From assembly GCA_002835675.1 (NCBI GenBank), contig PIZR01000002.1:1217878-1281877 (forward strand): a DNA stretch of 64,000 nt, written 5' to 3'. The notes beneath the pieces are model-generated. The model saw nothing but the letters and a program-made list of their open reading frames with translations, made no database searches and had not been told where the DNA came from. The position numbers and the translations under genes were made by a program. Shown here in pieces: positions 33,128 through 40,936 of the stretch (its first letter is position 1; each line of letters begins with the position of its first letter). This stretch comes from Bacillus sp. BA3. Its GTDB lineage: Bacteria > Bacillota > Bacilli > Bacillales > DSM-1321.

Positions 33128-33919
33128 ATGAAAATCAAAGCGTTATGTTTCATTCTTGTCCTGCTAGTCACTGGTTCCATGAGTACGATTCATGCAAGTG
33201 CAAACGATCAAAAGGTGAAAAAACTGGATATCGGGGAGTCTTTCGATGGTGCGGAAGGTACAATGGTTCTCCAAAACTTAAAAAATGATAAAGTGTTTAT
33301 CTATGATAAACAGAGAAGTAAGGTACGCTACACTCCAGAATCGACATTTAAAGTGGCGAATGCATTAATCGGCTTACAGACAAAGGCGGTAAGCGATGAA
33401 TATGAAGTAAAGCGGTGGGATGGTGTAATCAGGGAATTTGAGGATTGGAACAGAGATCATACGCTGGCTTCAGCCATGAGGCATTCAGTGATCTGGTATT
33501 ATCAAGCAATGGCCCGCGATATCGGGGCGGAAGATATGCAGCAATATGTGAACCTGATAGATTATGGCAATCATGATATCTCCGGGGGGATCGACCAGTT
33601 TTGGCTCGACAGCAGCATTAGGATTTCTGCCCGGGAACAAGTCCAATTCATCGAGAACCTTGTAGAAGAAAAACTGCCTATCGATAAGCAGCATATGAGA
33701 ACCGTTAAGAGAATCATGATCAATGAAGAAGCAGACTCATATGTCCTCCATGGAAAAACCGGGACACGCCTTTCTGATATGGGATTGGGCTGGTATGTGG
33801 GTTACATCGAAACGGACAAAGGAAAATGGGCCTTCGCAACGAACATCGACGGCAGCGGAAGCAAAGCCAAAACGATTACGCTGGATGCCCTGAAAGAGTT
33901 GGATATCATAGAAGAATAA
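33128..33919 (+). CDS. Class D beta-lactamase
   Basis: A 263-residue secreted serine beta-lactamase of the OXA/BPU type. Sec signal peptide at about 1-24 (cut near IHASA), then Ser72-Thr-Phe-Lys75 (PESTFKVAN), Ser120-Val-Ile (HSVIWYYQA), Tyr146-Gly-Asn (DYGNHD), the omega-loop-like QFWLDSS and Lys210-Thr-Gly (HGKTGTR). All class D motifs are intact, so it is probably an active penicillinase. The related B. subtilis YbxI is weakly active. The ATG at 33128 follows AGGAGAG; the upstream in-frame start at 33077 is rejected. No regulator gene is adjacent, and it closes with a terminator. Confidence 0.85.
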   Translation: MKIKALCFILVLLVTGSMSTIHASANDQKVKKLDIGESFDGAEGTMVLQNLKNDKVFIYDKQRSKVRYTPESTFKVANALIGLQTKAVSDEYEVKRWDGVIREFEDWNRDHTLASAMRHSVIWYYQAMARDIGAEDMQQYVNLIDYGNHDISGGIDQFWLDSSIRISAREQVQFIENLVEEKLPIDKQHMRTVKRIMINEEADSYVLHGKTGTRLSDMGLGWYVGYIETDKGKWAFATNIDGSGSKAKTITLDALKELDIIEE

Positions 33920-33923
33920 AAGT

Positions 33924-33962
33924 TCACGCATGCTCTTAATTCTTGGGCATGCGTTTTGCTTT
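33924..33962 (+). terminator. Terminator of the beta-lactamase gene
   Basis: ACGCATGC and GCATGCGT pair around a 13-base loop, then TTTGCTTTG. Confidence 0.7.
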
Positions 33963-34109
33963 GTCTAAAAAGATATTTAAAACCATTTTAATACCTACAA
34001 ATAATCAAGTTGGATTGAATGCTCTGAAGCCTTTTTTTGGTTTGTCCAATCAAAAAAAAGAAAATTTTCATCTAATATAGTATTGATAATATAGAAAGGG
34101 GGATTAATA

Positions 34110-34781
34110 GTGAAATTAACCGAAATCAAGAAATCTTATGATGTAATCATTCCTTGTGGCAGTGCTTGCACTCCCACTTTGAACCTAAGAAGACTTGGTT
34201 TAAGAAGATTCTCTTTGCCTCTTGACTGGGTCTATACTGAGTCATTTGCAGAAGTGGCCAGGCTATATAAAAATCAGTTCAAGGAATATATGGAATTGAG
34301 GAATTTGACTTTAGTAGATGGTTCCGGTACTTATTTTGATGATGACGTGGATATAAATGCTGTAAATACCTATTTGGTCAGAGATAACCATTATAAAGTT
34401 ACTTCAGTTCACGATTTCCCCATCCTGCCTGATAAAGAATGGTTTGAAACATATCCTTATTTCAAAGAAAATTTAGATAAATGAATTGCAAGATTCAATG
34501 AAACGATTAACAATAGTGATTCAATCCTATTTGTAAGATGGTCAACAAAATATGACCAAGCCTATTTGTTTCACCAAGCAATGCAGGACATGTTAAAAGA
34601 AAAAGAATTTAATGTATTAATATTAGTCCCCTCGGATGATGCTACAAGTATTTCTGAATTAGAATGGAACCTGGAAAATGTTTGTGTATTAGAAGTTCCT
34701 AACCAAATTTGGGATGAGGCCATTTGGGATCATGTTTATAGTGGCATACAATTGAATAGTCTGGATAAATCACTGAGCTAA
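34110..34781 (+). pseudogene. DUF1796 (papain-like) family gene with in-frame TGA
   Basis: From GTG 34110 (after AGGGGGATT) the plus frame is open to 34781 except for a TGA at 34482-34484. The first part has YDVIIPCGSACTPTLNLRRL, LRRFSLPLDWVYTESF and YFKENLDK, with IARFNETINNSDSILFVRWS continuing directly after the stop, as in intact DUF1796 proteins where a Lys/Arg-Ile-Ala-Arg-Phe run is unbroken. DUF1796 is described as a putative cysteine peptidase; Cys17 and its context are kept. A single point mutation seems to have split the gene. Stop-codon read-through cannot be excluded from sequence. Confidence 0.7.
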
Positions 34782-34949
34782 TAACGCTAATGTGTTAACT
34801 ATTTCAAATTGGACGATTTTAGTTATTGTCTTAAATTTTTCATCGGGTCATCAACGCCTTTTCGCATCCTTATTTAGTTTTTTAAAGCAAATATCGTTTA
34901 GGCAATCATAAATCACATTAATCGCCCTTGGTGATGGTGAATTAATTAA

Positions 34950-35000
34950 AAAAGTTTAAGAGAAAGGCATCTGCCAAAAGCGGATGCCTTTCTCTTCTTT
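34950..35000. terminator. Terminator of the SulP operon
   Basis: AAGAGAAAGGCATC and GATGCCTTTCTCTT pair over 14 positions; the minus exit reads AAACTTTTTT. Confidence 0.8.
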
Positions 35001-35005
35001 AGGAG

Positions 35006-36763
35006 TCAAGTTAATCCTATCTCCCGTTTTCTTTTCTGTTTTAATAACGCTGGCTTTTGAACTTGCTGTGAGAGTGCGGTACATTCAGCAAATGAAAACT
35101 GTTTACACCCTTTACAACGATTCTCATCCAGTTTGGATAAAGCCATATTAATGGCATCACCCGTACTGGAAAAGAACTGCTCTTCACCAACCAGTTTAGT
35201 AAAACCGGTTTTTTCGAGCATTTCTTTAGGTTCCTGTTGAATACCGGAAATCAACACTTGTAGTTTGTAGGACTTGAATCGCTTCACAATGTCTGTGAGA
35301 AGTGCTTCTCCCGAAGTATCAATGAATGACACATTGCTCATTCTTAATAGAAGGACTTTTGGTTTAGAACGCATCATATCTTCGATTTCTTCTTGCAGCC
35401 TTTCGATTGAACCAAAGAATAAAGGTCCTTCTATCGTATAAATGTTAATCTGCGGGCAGCTTGAACCTTGTTGCACCATTTCTGGTTTAACTAATTTATC
35501 AGCTGGATCTGGTAATACCTTTGATAATTTCAATGTACCGCTCATCAGTTTAACGAACGACAGGATGGCTAATAGTAATCCGATCCCTACACCTGTTGTC
35601 AGGTCAATCAATACGGTTAACACGAAGGTAACGATCAATACGACCGAGTCCATGGTTTTTGCTTTTAAGATATGCGAAAATTCTTTGCGTTCGCTCATGT
35701 TCCAGGCGACAAACATAAGAATGGGGGCCATGCTGGCCAAAGGAATGGCCGAAGCATAAGGAGCCAAACTGACTAACACGAGCAATACCACCAGCCCATG
35801 AATCACGCCTGATATGGGGGAGACAGCACCGTTTTTAATATTCGTTGCGGTACGGGCGATGGCACCTGTAGCCGGAATGCCTCCAAATAAAGGCGTAATC
35901 ATATTTGTCAATCCTTGTCCCATCAGCTCTTTATTGCTGTTATGTTTACTGTTGGTCATGCCGTCTGCAACTACAGCGGATAATAGTGATTCAATTCCTC
36001 CTAGCATGGCAATGACCAAAGCAGCCGGAAGGAGTTCAATCACCAAACCGCCAGTGATCTGGGGAAACTGAAACTGGGGCAATGCATTAGGAATGGCGCC
36101 ATAGGCCGATCCAATTGTCGCTACCTGACCTGGAAAGAATAAGCTGGCGACTAGAGTTGATACAATCAATCCCAGCAATGCTCCAGGGATTTTCGGTAAA
36201 TATTTTGGAGTTAATATGACGAGAGTTAAACTTATGATAGCTACCAGTACACTATAGATATTCACTGTATTGAAGTTCAATAAGATTTCCTTCATATTTA
36301 AAAGAAAGGCTTCTTCTTTTTTTAAGTTACTGAGTCCAAAGAAATTGGCAATCTGGCCAGAGAAGATAATCACAGCAATTCCAGCAGTAAAACCGATCGT
36401 AACTGGACGGGGAATAAACTTGATGAATCTTCCCAGTTTGAGGACACCCATAAGAAATATCATGATACCTGCCAGGAAGCCGGCGATTAACAGTTTTTCA
36501 TATCCGTACTGCATGACCACACCTAACAAGACCGGGACAAAGGCCCCAGTCGGGCCTGCAATTTGATATTTCGATCCACCAAAAAGGGAGACCATGATTC
36601 CTGCAATAATTGATGTGTACAGTCCATATTCCGGTCTTACTCCGGAAGCAATGGCAAAAGCCATCGCTAAAGGAATTGCTACTATCCCAACTACGACCCC
36701 TGCAACCAGGTCTTTCTGAAAATGGCCTAAGTTATACCCTTCAAGCCTGCTAGAACTCATCAT
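35006..36763 (-). CDS. SulP-family anion (probably bicarbonate) transporter with STAS domain
   Basis: A 585-residue SulP/SLC26-type permease. The membrane part (about 15-400) includes GVVVGIVAIPLAMAFAIASG, YQIAGPTGAFVPVLLGVV and a GLTNMITPLFGGIPATGAIA block. A cytoplasmic STAS domain follows (about 430-545, IDTSGEALLTDIVKRF). The tail carries a cysteine cluster CKGCKQFSFAEC, unusual for the family. AAGGAG lies seven bases before ATG 36763; the longer in-frame start at 36826 is rejected. It is 16 bases downstream of a carbonic anhydrase gene, like yvdAB of B. subtilis, so bicarbonate is a better guess than sulfate. Confidence 0.8.
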   Translation of the reverse strand: MMSSSRLEGYNLGHFQKDLVAGVVVGIVAIPLAMAFAIASGVRPEYGLYTSIIAGIMVSLFGGSKYQIAGPTGAFVPVLLGVVMQYGYEKLLIAGFLAGIMIFLMGVLKLGRFIKFIPRPVTIGFTAGIAVIIFSGQIANFFGLSNLKKEEAFLLNMKEILLNFNTVNIYSVLVAIISLTLVILTPKYLPKIPGALLGLIVSTLVASLFFPGQVATIGSAYGAIPNALPQFQFPQITGGLVIELLPAALVIAMLGGIESLLSAVVADGMTNSKHNSNKELMGQGLTNMITPLFGGIPATGAIARTATNIKNGAVSPISGVIHGLVVLLVLVSLAPYASAIPLASMAPILMFVAWNMSERKEFSHILKAKTMDSVVLIVTFVLTVLIDLTTGVGIGLLLAILSFVKLMSGTLKLSKVLPDPADKLVKPEMVQQGSSCPQINIYTIEGPLFFGSIERLQEEIEDMMRSKPKVLLLRMSNVSFIDTSGEALLTDIVKRFKSYKLQVLISGIQQEPKEMLEKTGFTKLVGEEQFFSSTGDAINMALSKLDENRCKGCKQFSFAECTALSQQVQKPALLKQKRKREIGLT

Positions 36764-36779
36764 TTTATCGCTCCTTCTT

Positions 36780-37373
36780 TTATTGAATTTGTATTTCTTC
36801 CTTGCTGACAACGTTTCTATATCCATCTATGATTCGATCCAATTTACCCGTTTCGGGATGGATGACCATACCGTGAACGGCGATTGAATCCGGTAATAAT
36901 GGATGATTTTTGATCAAACGGACACTATTCGTTACACTCTCCTCAACGCATTGAAAACCTGTCAGCCACTTTGATAAATCAATACCAGAGTTTGTTAGGA
37001 TATCAATTTGCTCCTGAGTGACTTTCTTCTCCTTTGCAGCATCAAGAAGTGAAGTGGATTGAAGCCCCACCATACCGCATCCGTGATGTCCGATCACACA
37101 CACTTCCTCCACTTTTAGCTCATAAACAGCGACAAGGATACTGCGCATAATGCTGCCAAAGGGATGAGAAACAATAGCTCCAGCGTTTTTAATGATTTTC
37201 GCATCTCCATTTCTTAACCCCATCGCCTTTGGAAGCAATTCCAACAGACGGGTGTCCATGCATGTTATGATGACGATCTTTTTATCTGGATACTTTGTCG
37301 TTTGAAACTCTTTATATTTGTTTTGTTCGACAAACGTCTTGTTGTAATCCAGAATGCTAGAAATGACTGACAT
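36780..37373 (-). CDS. Beta-class carbonic anhydrase
   Basis: A 197-residue zinc enzyme interconverting CO2 and bicarbonate. The zinc and catalytic residues are visible: Cys38-x-Asp40-x-Arg42 (ITCMDTR) and His96/Cys99 (VIGHHGCGM). It matches the YvdA/YtiB group of Bacillus. It is the first gene of an operon with the SulP transporter, so the pair probably supplies bicarbonate for carboxylases. There is no signal peptide; it is cytoplasmic. Confidence 0.88.
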   Translation of the reverse strand: MSVISSILDYNKTFVEQNKYKEFQTTKYPDKKIVIITCMDTRLLELLPKAMGLRNGDAKIIKNAGAIVSHPFGSIMRSILVAVYELKVEEVCVIGHHGCGMVGLQSTSLLDAAKEKKVTQEQIDILTNSGIDLSKWLTGFQCVEESVTNSVRLIKNHPLLPDSIAVHGMVIHPETGKLDRIIDGYRNVVSKEEIQIQ

Positions 37374-37587
37374 TATTTATTCTCCTTTCTCGTGTTGAAA
37401 TATGATGGATATGTTCTATGTACAATAATCCAGATGCCTTTCATAAACGGTCTTATTTGGCTCTGTTTTATCATTTGGTGCTTTATTCCATGTTAGAGAT
37501 ATTAAATTAGAGTTAAATGATAGAAGGATTAGAAAATGGTGAGAATTATTACAGTTCCTTCTCTTTTTTTTTGCATTTTTCTTACTA

Positions 37588-37631
37588 AAAAAAGGGTGAT
37601 GCATAGTTAACTATGCATCACCCTTTTTTAT
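37588..37631. terminator. Strong bidirectional terminator
   Basis: AAAGGGTGATGCATAGTT is followed directly by its reverse complement AACTATGCATCACCCTTT, with A-run and T-run outside. It ends ykoI and insulates the carbonic anhydrase promoter. Confidence 0.9.
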
Positions 37632-37645
37632 GTTTTATACAATTA

Positions 37646-38392
37646 TTATTCGTGGCCATCTCTATCATCCACTTCATCATCTTCCCATGTGATTGTTTTT
37701 ACTTCTTTTGTGTAGCCGTCCACTTGGACGACTGCGTCTCGATCGTCCTCTAATTCAACTTCGACCAAATAATAAGGTGTCTGATCTGAAGGTTGATAAA
37801 ATTCTGTATCGTCACCTGTTCCTTTTACATGTTTTTCGGCAATCGCGATTGCTTCGTTTTCTGTAATGATACTATCTGCTACCATTGTCGAGTCAATTAT
37901 AGCTCCTGTATATGGGTCGAGAATTAATGTGATTTTTTCATTGTTCTTATTTACCACTGCTTTATAATGGGAGTTGTCTTTCTCCTGCACAAAATCAATT
38001 TGTTCCAGATCGCCTTGTGAGGAAATACGCGCCTTTATTTCATTTTGGGTTAGTTGCTTTTGGGGTGTTTTTTCTGCCGTTTCTTCTGCTGCATGACCTA
38101 TGGTTTCTTTTTTTATAGAACGAACTTCACCGCTTTTCGCATCCATACTAATAAGATATACCCCGGTTTCAAGCTGCATTTCAATCTGATATTCTTCACT
38201 TTCAGTTTTCGTTGTCTTTATAATGGTTCCAGGATATTTATCCTTTGCTGTCTGGTTCACTTCTTCTTCCGTCAAGCTTTCCGCGGATAACGATGGAGCC
38301 CACCATTGAAATCCGAAGAATAATAGCAGACCAAAAACGAGAGTTGATCCAGCTGTTATCAGCACTTTTCCATTCTTCATCATATCACCCAT
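37646..38392 (-). CDS. ykoI: YkoI-like PepSY-domain protein
   Basis: A 248-residue membrane-anchored protein with one N-terminal helix (about 9-33), then tandem PepSY-type modules: SLTEEEVNQTAKDKYPGTII with SGEVRSIKKE, LTQNEIKARIS with DPYTGAIIDS, and ENEAIAIAEKHVKGTGDDTE with VQVDGYTKEVKTITWE. An acidic tail (DDEVDDRDGHE) ends it. It is downstream of a kinase and regulator in the ykoGHI order of B. subtilis. PepSY proteins often inhibit proteases or tune sensors, so it may be a target or accessory of the kinase (inference). The start could also be ATG at codon 4 or 5. Confidence 0.75.
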   Translation of the reverse strand: MGDMMKNGKVLITAGSTLVFGLLLFFGFQWWAPSLSAESLTEEEVNQTAKDKYPGTIIKTTKTESEEYQIEMQLETGVYLISMDAKSGEVRSIKKETIGHAAEETAEKTPQKQLTQNEIKARISSQGDLEQIDFVQEKDNSHYKAVVNKNNEKITLILDPYTGAIIDSTMVADSIITENEAIAIAEKHVKGTGDDTEFYQPSDQTPYYLVEVELEDDRDAVVQVDGYTKEVKTITWEDDEVDDRDGHE

Positions 38393-38408
38393 CCAACGTC
38401 ATTCTGGC

Positions 38409-39752
38409 TTAATTAAATAAAAGAGTAACGTTCGTTCCCCTGCCTTCAAGACTATCCATTTCAATCCGTACATCAATTGCATCAGCAATTTCCTTTGCCA
38501 CGGAAAGCCCTAAACCTGATCCGCCTTGCTTTCTGCTTCTTGCTTCATCTACACGATAAAAGCGATCGAACACTTTTGGCAATTCGGCCTGGGGAATCCC
38601 ATCCCCTCTGTCTTCGATGCGGATATATGCTTCTCTACTAGTTTGTCCTATATAGACTGAGATTTGCTCGTCACTATACTTTCTTGCATTGTCTAAAAAA
38701 ATAAACAATAGCTGTTTTAACTTTTGCACGTCCGTAAGTGCTTCAGTTGCATCGCCACTATAAATCTCCACTGTTCGATTGTACGCATTTTTATATACTT
38801 TCGCTAAGTCTGCCATGATATCGGTCAGATTGACGTTTTCCTTCTCTATATTCCATTTTTCCTGATGCTTTGCTAGCAGGAGCATTTGCTCTGTCATCTC
38901 TCTCATTCTAATGGCTTCAGAATGAATGGCCTCTATTGATTCATCAAACAACTCAGGGCGCTCCAAGCCTTTTCTTTTCAAAAGGCTTGCATAGCTTTCA
39001 ATGACAGTTAGCGGTGTTTTTAATTCATGTGAGGCATTTGATACGAATTGCTCCTGTTTTTCGAAGTTAGCTTGCAGCAAATCAATCATGTGATTAAAGG
39101 TTTTCCCCATTTCCACAAGTTCATCTTTTGCCTTTTCTTCCAGGCTAAGTCGCTTAAATTGGCCGCTTGTTTGAATCTCCTTCATCGTATCAATCATCGA
39201 TCGAATCGGACGGGCGATGAAGTTACTAAGAATAGTGCTTGATATCAGAACAGGTATCATGGCAATGATGGTTACAGCGATTAATACGATGCGCAGAACA
39301 GCGAGCATTTCCTCGGTTGCTGAAATGCTTTTGGTGATTTGAAGATTAACTACACTTCCATCCCCCCAAATGATCGGGTTTGAAACGAATACATACTTGT
39401 TCTGATGATAAGTGATGATCGCACTCTTCTCACCGGAATAAAAGCTGCTATTGCGATTGCTTAATTGTTTTTCAGAATTGGATGTAACAGCTGTGCCTTT
39501 TCGTTGACCCTCTTTTACAATACCAATCATGCCATCTATAGGCAGATAGGATCGAAGTAAATCACTTGGAGATATATTATTGACATTTTCACTAACATCA
39601 AAGGCAATTTTCTCTGTCTCCGCTTTCGCACGATTAAGTTCGTTCACCATCATCAGATTACTGAAAACAAAATAAATGGAAACATTCATCAATAGGAGCA
39701 GGAAAATGAATAGCACCGCTGTATATAAATTTATTTTTTTGCGAAGTCTCAT
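38409..39752 (-). CDS. ykoH: YkoH-like sensor histidine kinase
   Basis: A 447-residue kinase. TM1 (about 10-33), an extracellular sensor (34-150), TM2 (about 153-176), HAMP (about 178-230), phosphoacceptor His242 in SNASHELKTPLTVIESYASL, and the ATPase with FLDNARKYS (N), EDRGDGIP (G1) and GGSGLGLSVAK (G2). It overlaps the response regulator by four bases (ATGA) and lies 16 bases upstream of ykoI. The signal is unknown; the sensor domain has no named fold that I can identify. Confidence 0.85.
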   Translation of the reverse strand: MRLRKKINLYTAVLFIFLLLLMNVSIYFVFSNLMMVNELNRAKAETEKIAFDVSENVNNISPSDLLRSYLPIDGMIGIVKEGQRKGTAVTSNSEKQLSNRNSSFYSGEKSAIITYHQNKYVFVSNPIIWGDGSVVNLQITKSISATEEMLAVLRIVLIAVTIIAMIPVLISSTILSNFIARPIRSMIDTMKEIQTSGQFKRLSLEEKAKDELVEMGKTFNHMIDLLQANFEKQEQFVSNASHELKTPLTVIESYASLLKRKGLERPELFDESIEAIHSEAIRMREMTEQMLLLAKHQEKWNIEKENVNLTDIMADLAKVYKNAYNRTVEIYSGDATEALTDVQKLKQLLFIFLDNARKYSDEQISVYIGQTSREAYIRIEDRGDGIPQAELPKVFDRFYRVDEARSRKQGGSGLGLSVAKEIADAIDVRIEMDSLEGRGTNVTLLFN

Positions 39753-40450
39753 TTTGCATCCTTCAGGACGTAGCCAACGCCTCTTACAGTATGGATAAGC
39801 GGCGTATCAAAGCCATATTCGAGCTTTTTGCGAACATATCGGATATACACATCCACCACGTTTGTTTCTCCATAGAAATCATACCCCCAAACCGCTTCGA
39901 GAATTTGATCCCGGTTTAGCACTTGACGCTTATTCTTCAGTAAATAAAGAAGTAAATCATACTCCTTTGGCGTTAGGTCAATTTCGCTTTCACCTCTAAT
40001 GACTTCACGTGTTTTGACATTCACCTTTAAATCAGCAGTATTCAGCCATCCATCGTATTCATCTTCCATTGAAGGTGCAGCAGTCCGCATTCTTAAAACC
40101 GCACGAATTCGGGCAAGCAATTCCTCAATTTGGAAAGGTTTAGTGATGTAGTCATTCGCACCGCGATCAAGACCGGAAACTTTATCTTCAACCGAGCCCT
40201 TTGCAGTTAACAGGATGACAGGGGTGAAATTGTTTTTCGTACGAATTTTCCGAAGCAGCTCAATCCCGCTTATGCCTGGAAGCATCACATCCAATAAGAT
40301 CAAATCCCACTTTCGTGATCGATACGCTTCAAGGGCTTCCTTTCCGTCCATTGCCTTTCCGACTTGGTAGCCTTCGATTTCAAGCTCCAATTCAAGCAAT
40401 CTTAAGATTTTTTCTTCGTCCTCTACGATTAGTATTGATTCTTTACTCAT
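39749..40450 (-). CDS. ykoG: YkoG-like OmpR-family response regulator
   Basis: A 233-residue regulator. The receiver has Asp11/Asp12-type acids, phosphoacceptor Asp54 (LILLDVMLPG) and Lys104 (YITKPFQ). The C-terminal OmpR winged helix includes LTPKEYDLLLYLLKNK, LEAVWGYDFYGETNVVDVYI and HTVRGVGYVL. AGGAGG lies eight bases before ATG 40450; an in-frame start at 40495 is rejected. First gene of the ykoGHI operon. DNA targets are not known; autoregulation is common. Confidence 0.85.
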   Translation of the reverse strand: MSKESILIVEDEEKILRLLELELEIEGYQVGKAMDGKEALEAYRSRKWDLILLDVMLPGISGIELLRKIRTKNNFTPVILLTAKGSVEDKVSGLDRGANDYITKPFQIEELLARIRAVLRMRTAAPSMEDEYDGWLNTADLKVNVKTREVIRGESEIDLTPKEYDLLLYLLKNKRQVLNRDQILEAVWGYDFYGETNVVDVYIRYVRKKLEYGFDTPLIHTVRGVGYVLKDAK

Positions 40451-40536
40451 TTGGAAGACCTCCTTTTGGGTGGGACTGTCCCCATTTTGTATCATTCATT
40501 TTCAAATTAAATGGATTGGATTATCGGTAAGTATAC

Positions 40537-40606
40537 CTGTTCGTTCAATAAGAAAAAGGCTGCCTCAGCAACCTTCTTTAAAGGAAACTTTCATCAGGTG
40601 TATAAA
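40537..40606. repeat. Short interspersed repeat (family 2), copy a
   Basis: AATAAGAAAAAGGCTGCCTC, AGCAACCTTCTTTAAAGGAA and CATCAGGTG; shares the AGAAAAAGGCTGCCT...GCAACC core with copies e and g. It lies upstream of ykoG. Confidence 0.6.
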
Positions 40607-40769
40607 TCCGAACAACATAGCCGCCATCATTTTTTGAATCAGACAAGATAAAGGCAGTTTCGGAAAAATAATCTCTTTGGCTATTAAACTTCCCCTTGTG
40701 TACTTTTTTGTTATTTTTACGAATGTACAAATTATTGCATGTAAAATTTTAAAAATAAAGACGCTATTG

Positions 40770-40832
40770 ACCCAGTTTTCTCCATAAAAAAAAGAGCTGC
40801 CAGAGCAACTCTCATGTTAAAAGCCCTATTTA
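40770..40832. repeat. Short interspersed repeat (family 2), copy b
   Basis: CTCCATAAAAAAAAGAGCTG, CCAGAGCAACTCTCATGTTA and AAAGCCC; nearly the same as copy f at 52645-52710. With copy a it fills much of the 490-base gap 40451-40936, in which I see no gene. Confidence 0.65.
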
Positions 40833-40936
40833 CTTTAAGTATTATTCCGCCCCTTAATTTACACGTCTTCACCTAAATTTATATAAGGTATACCGAAGTT
40901 ATTAAAGAAAAATTCAAGAGAAAAAGGAGTCGTATT

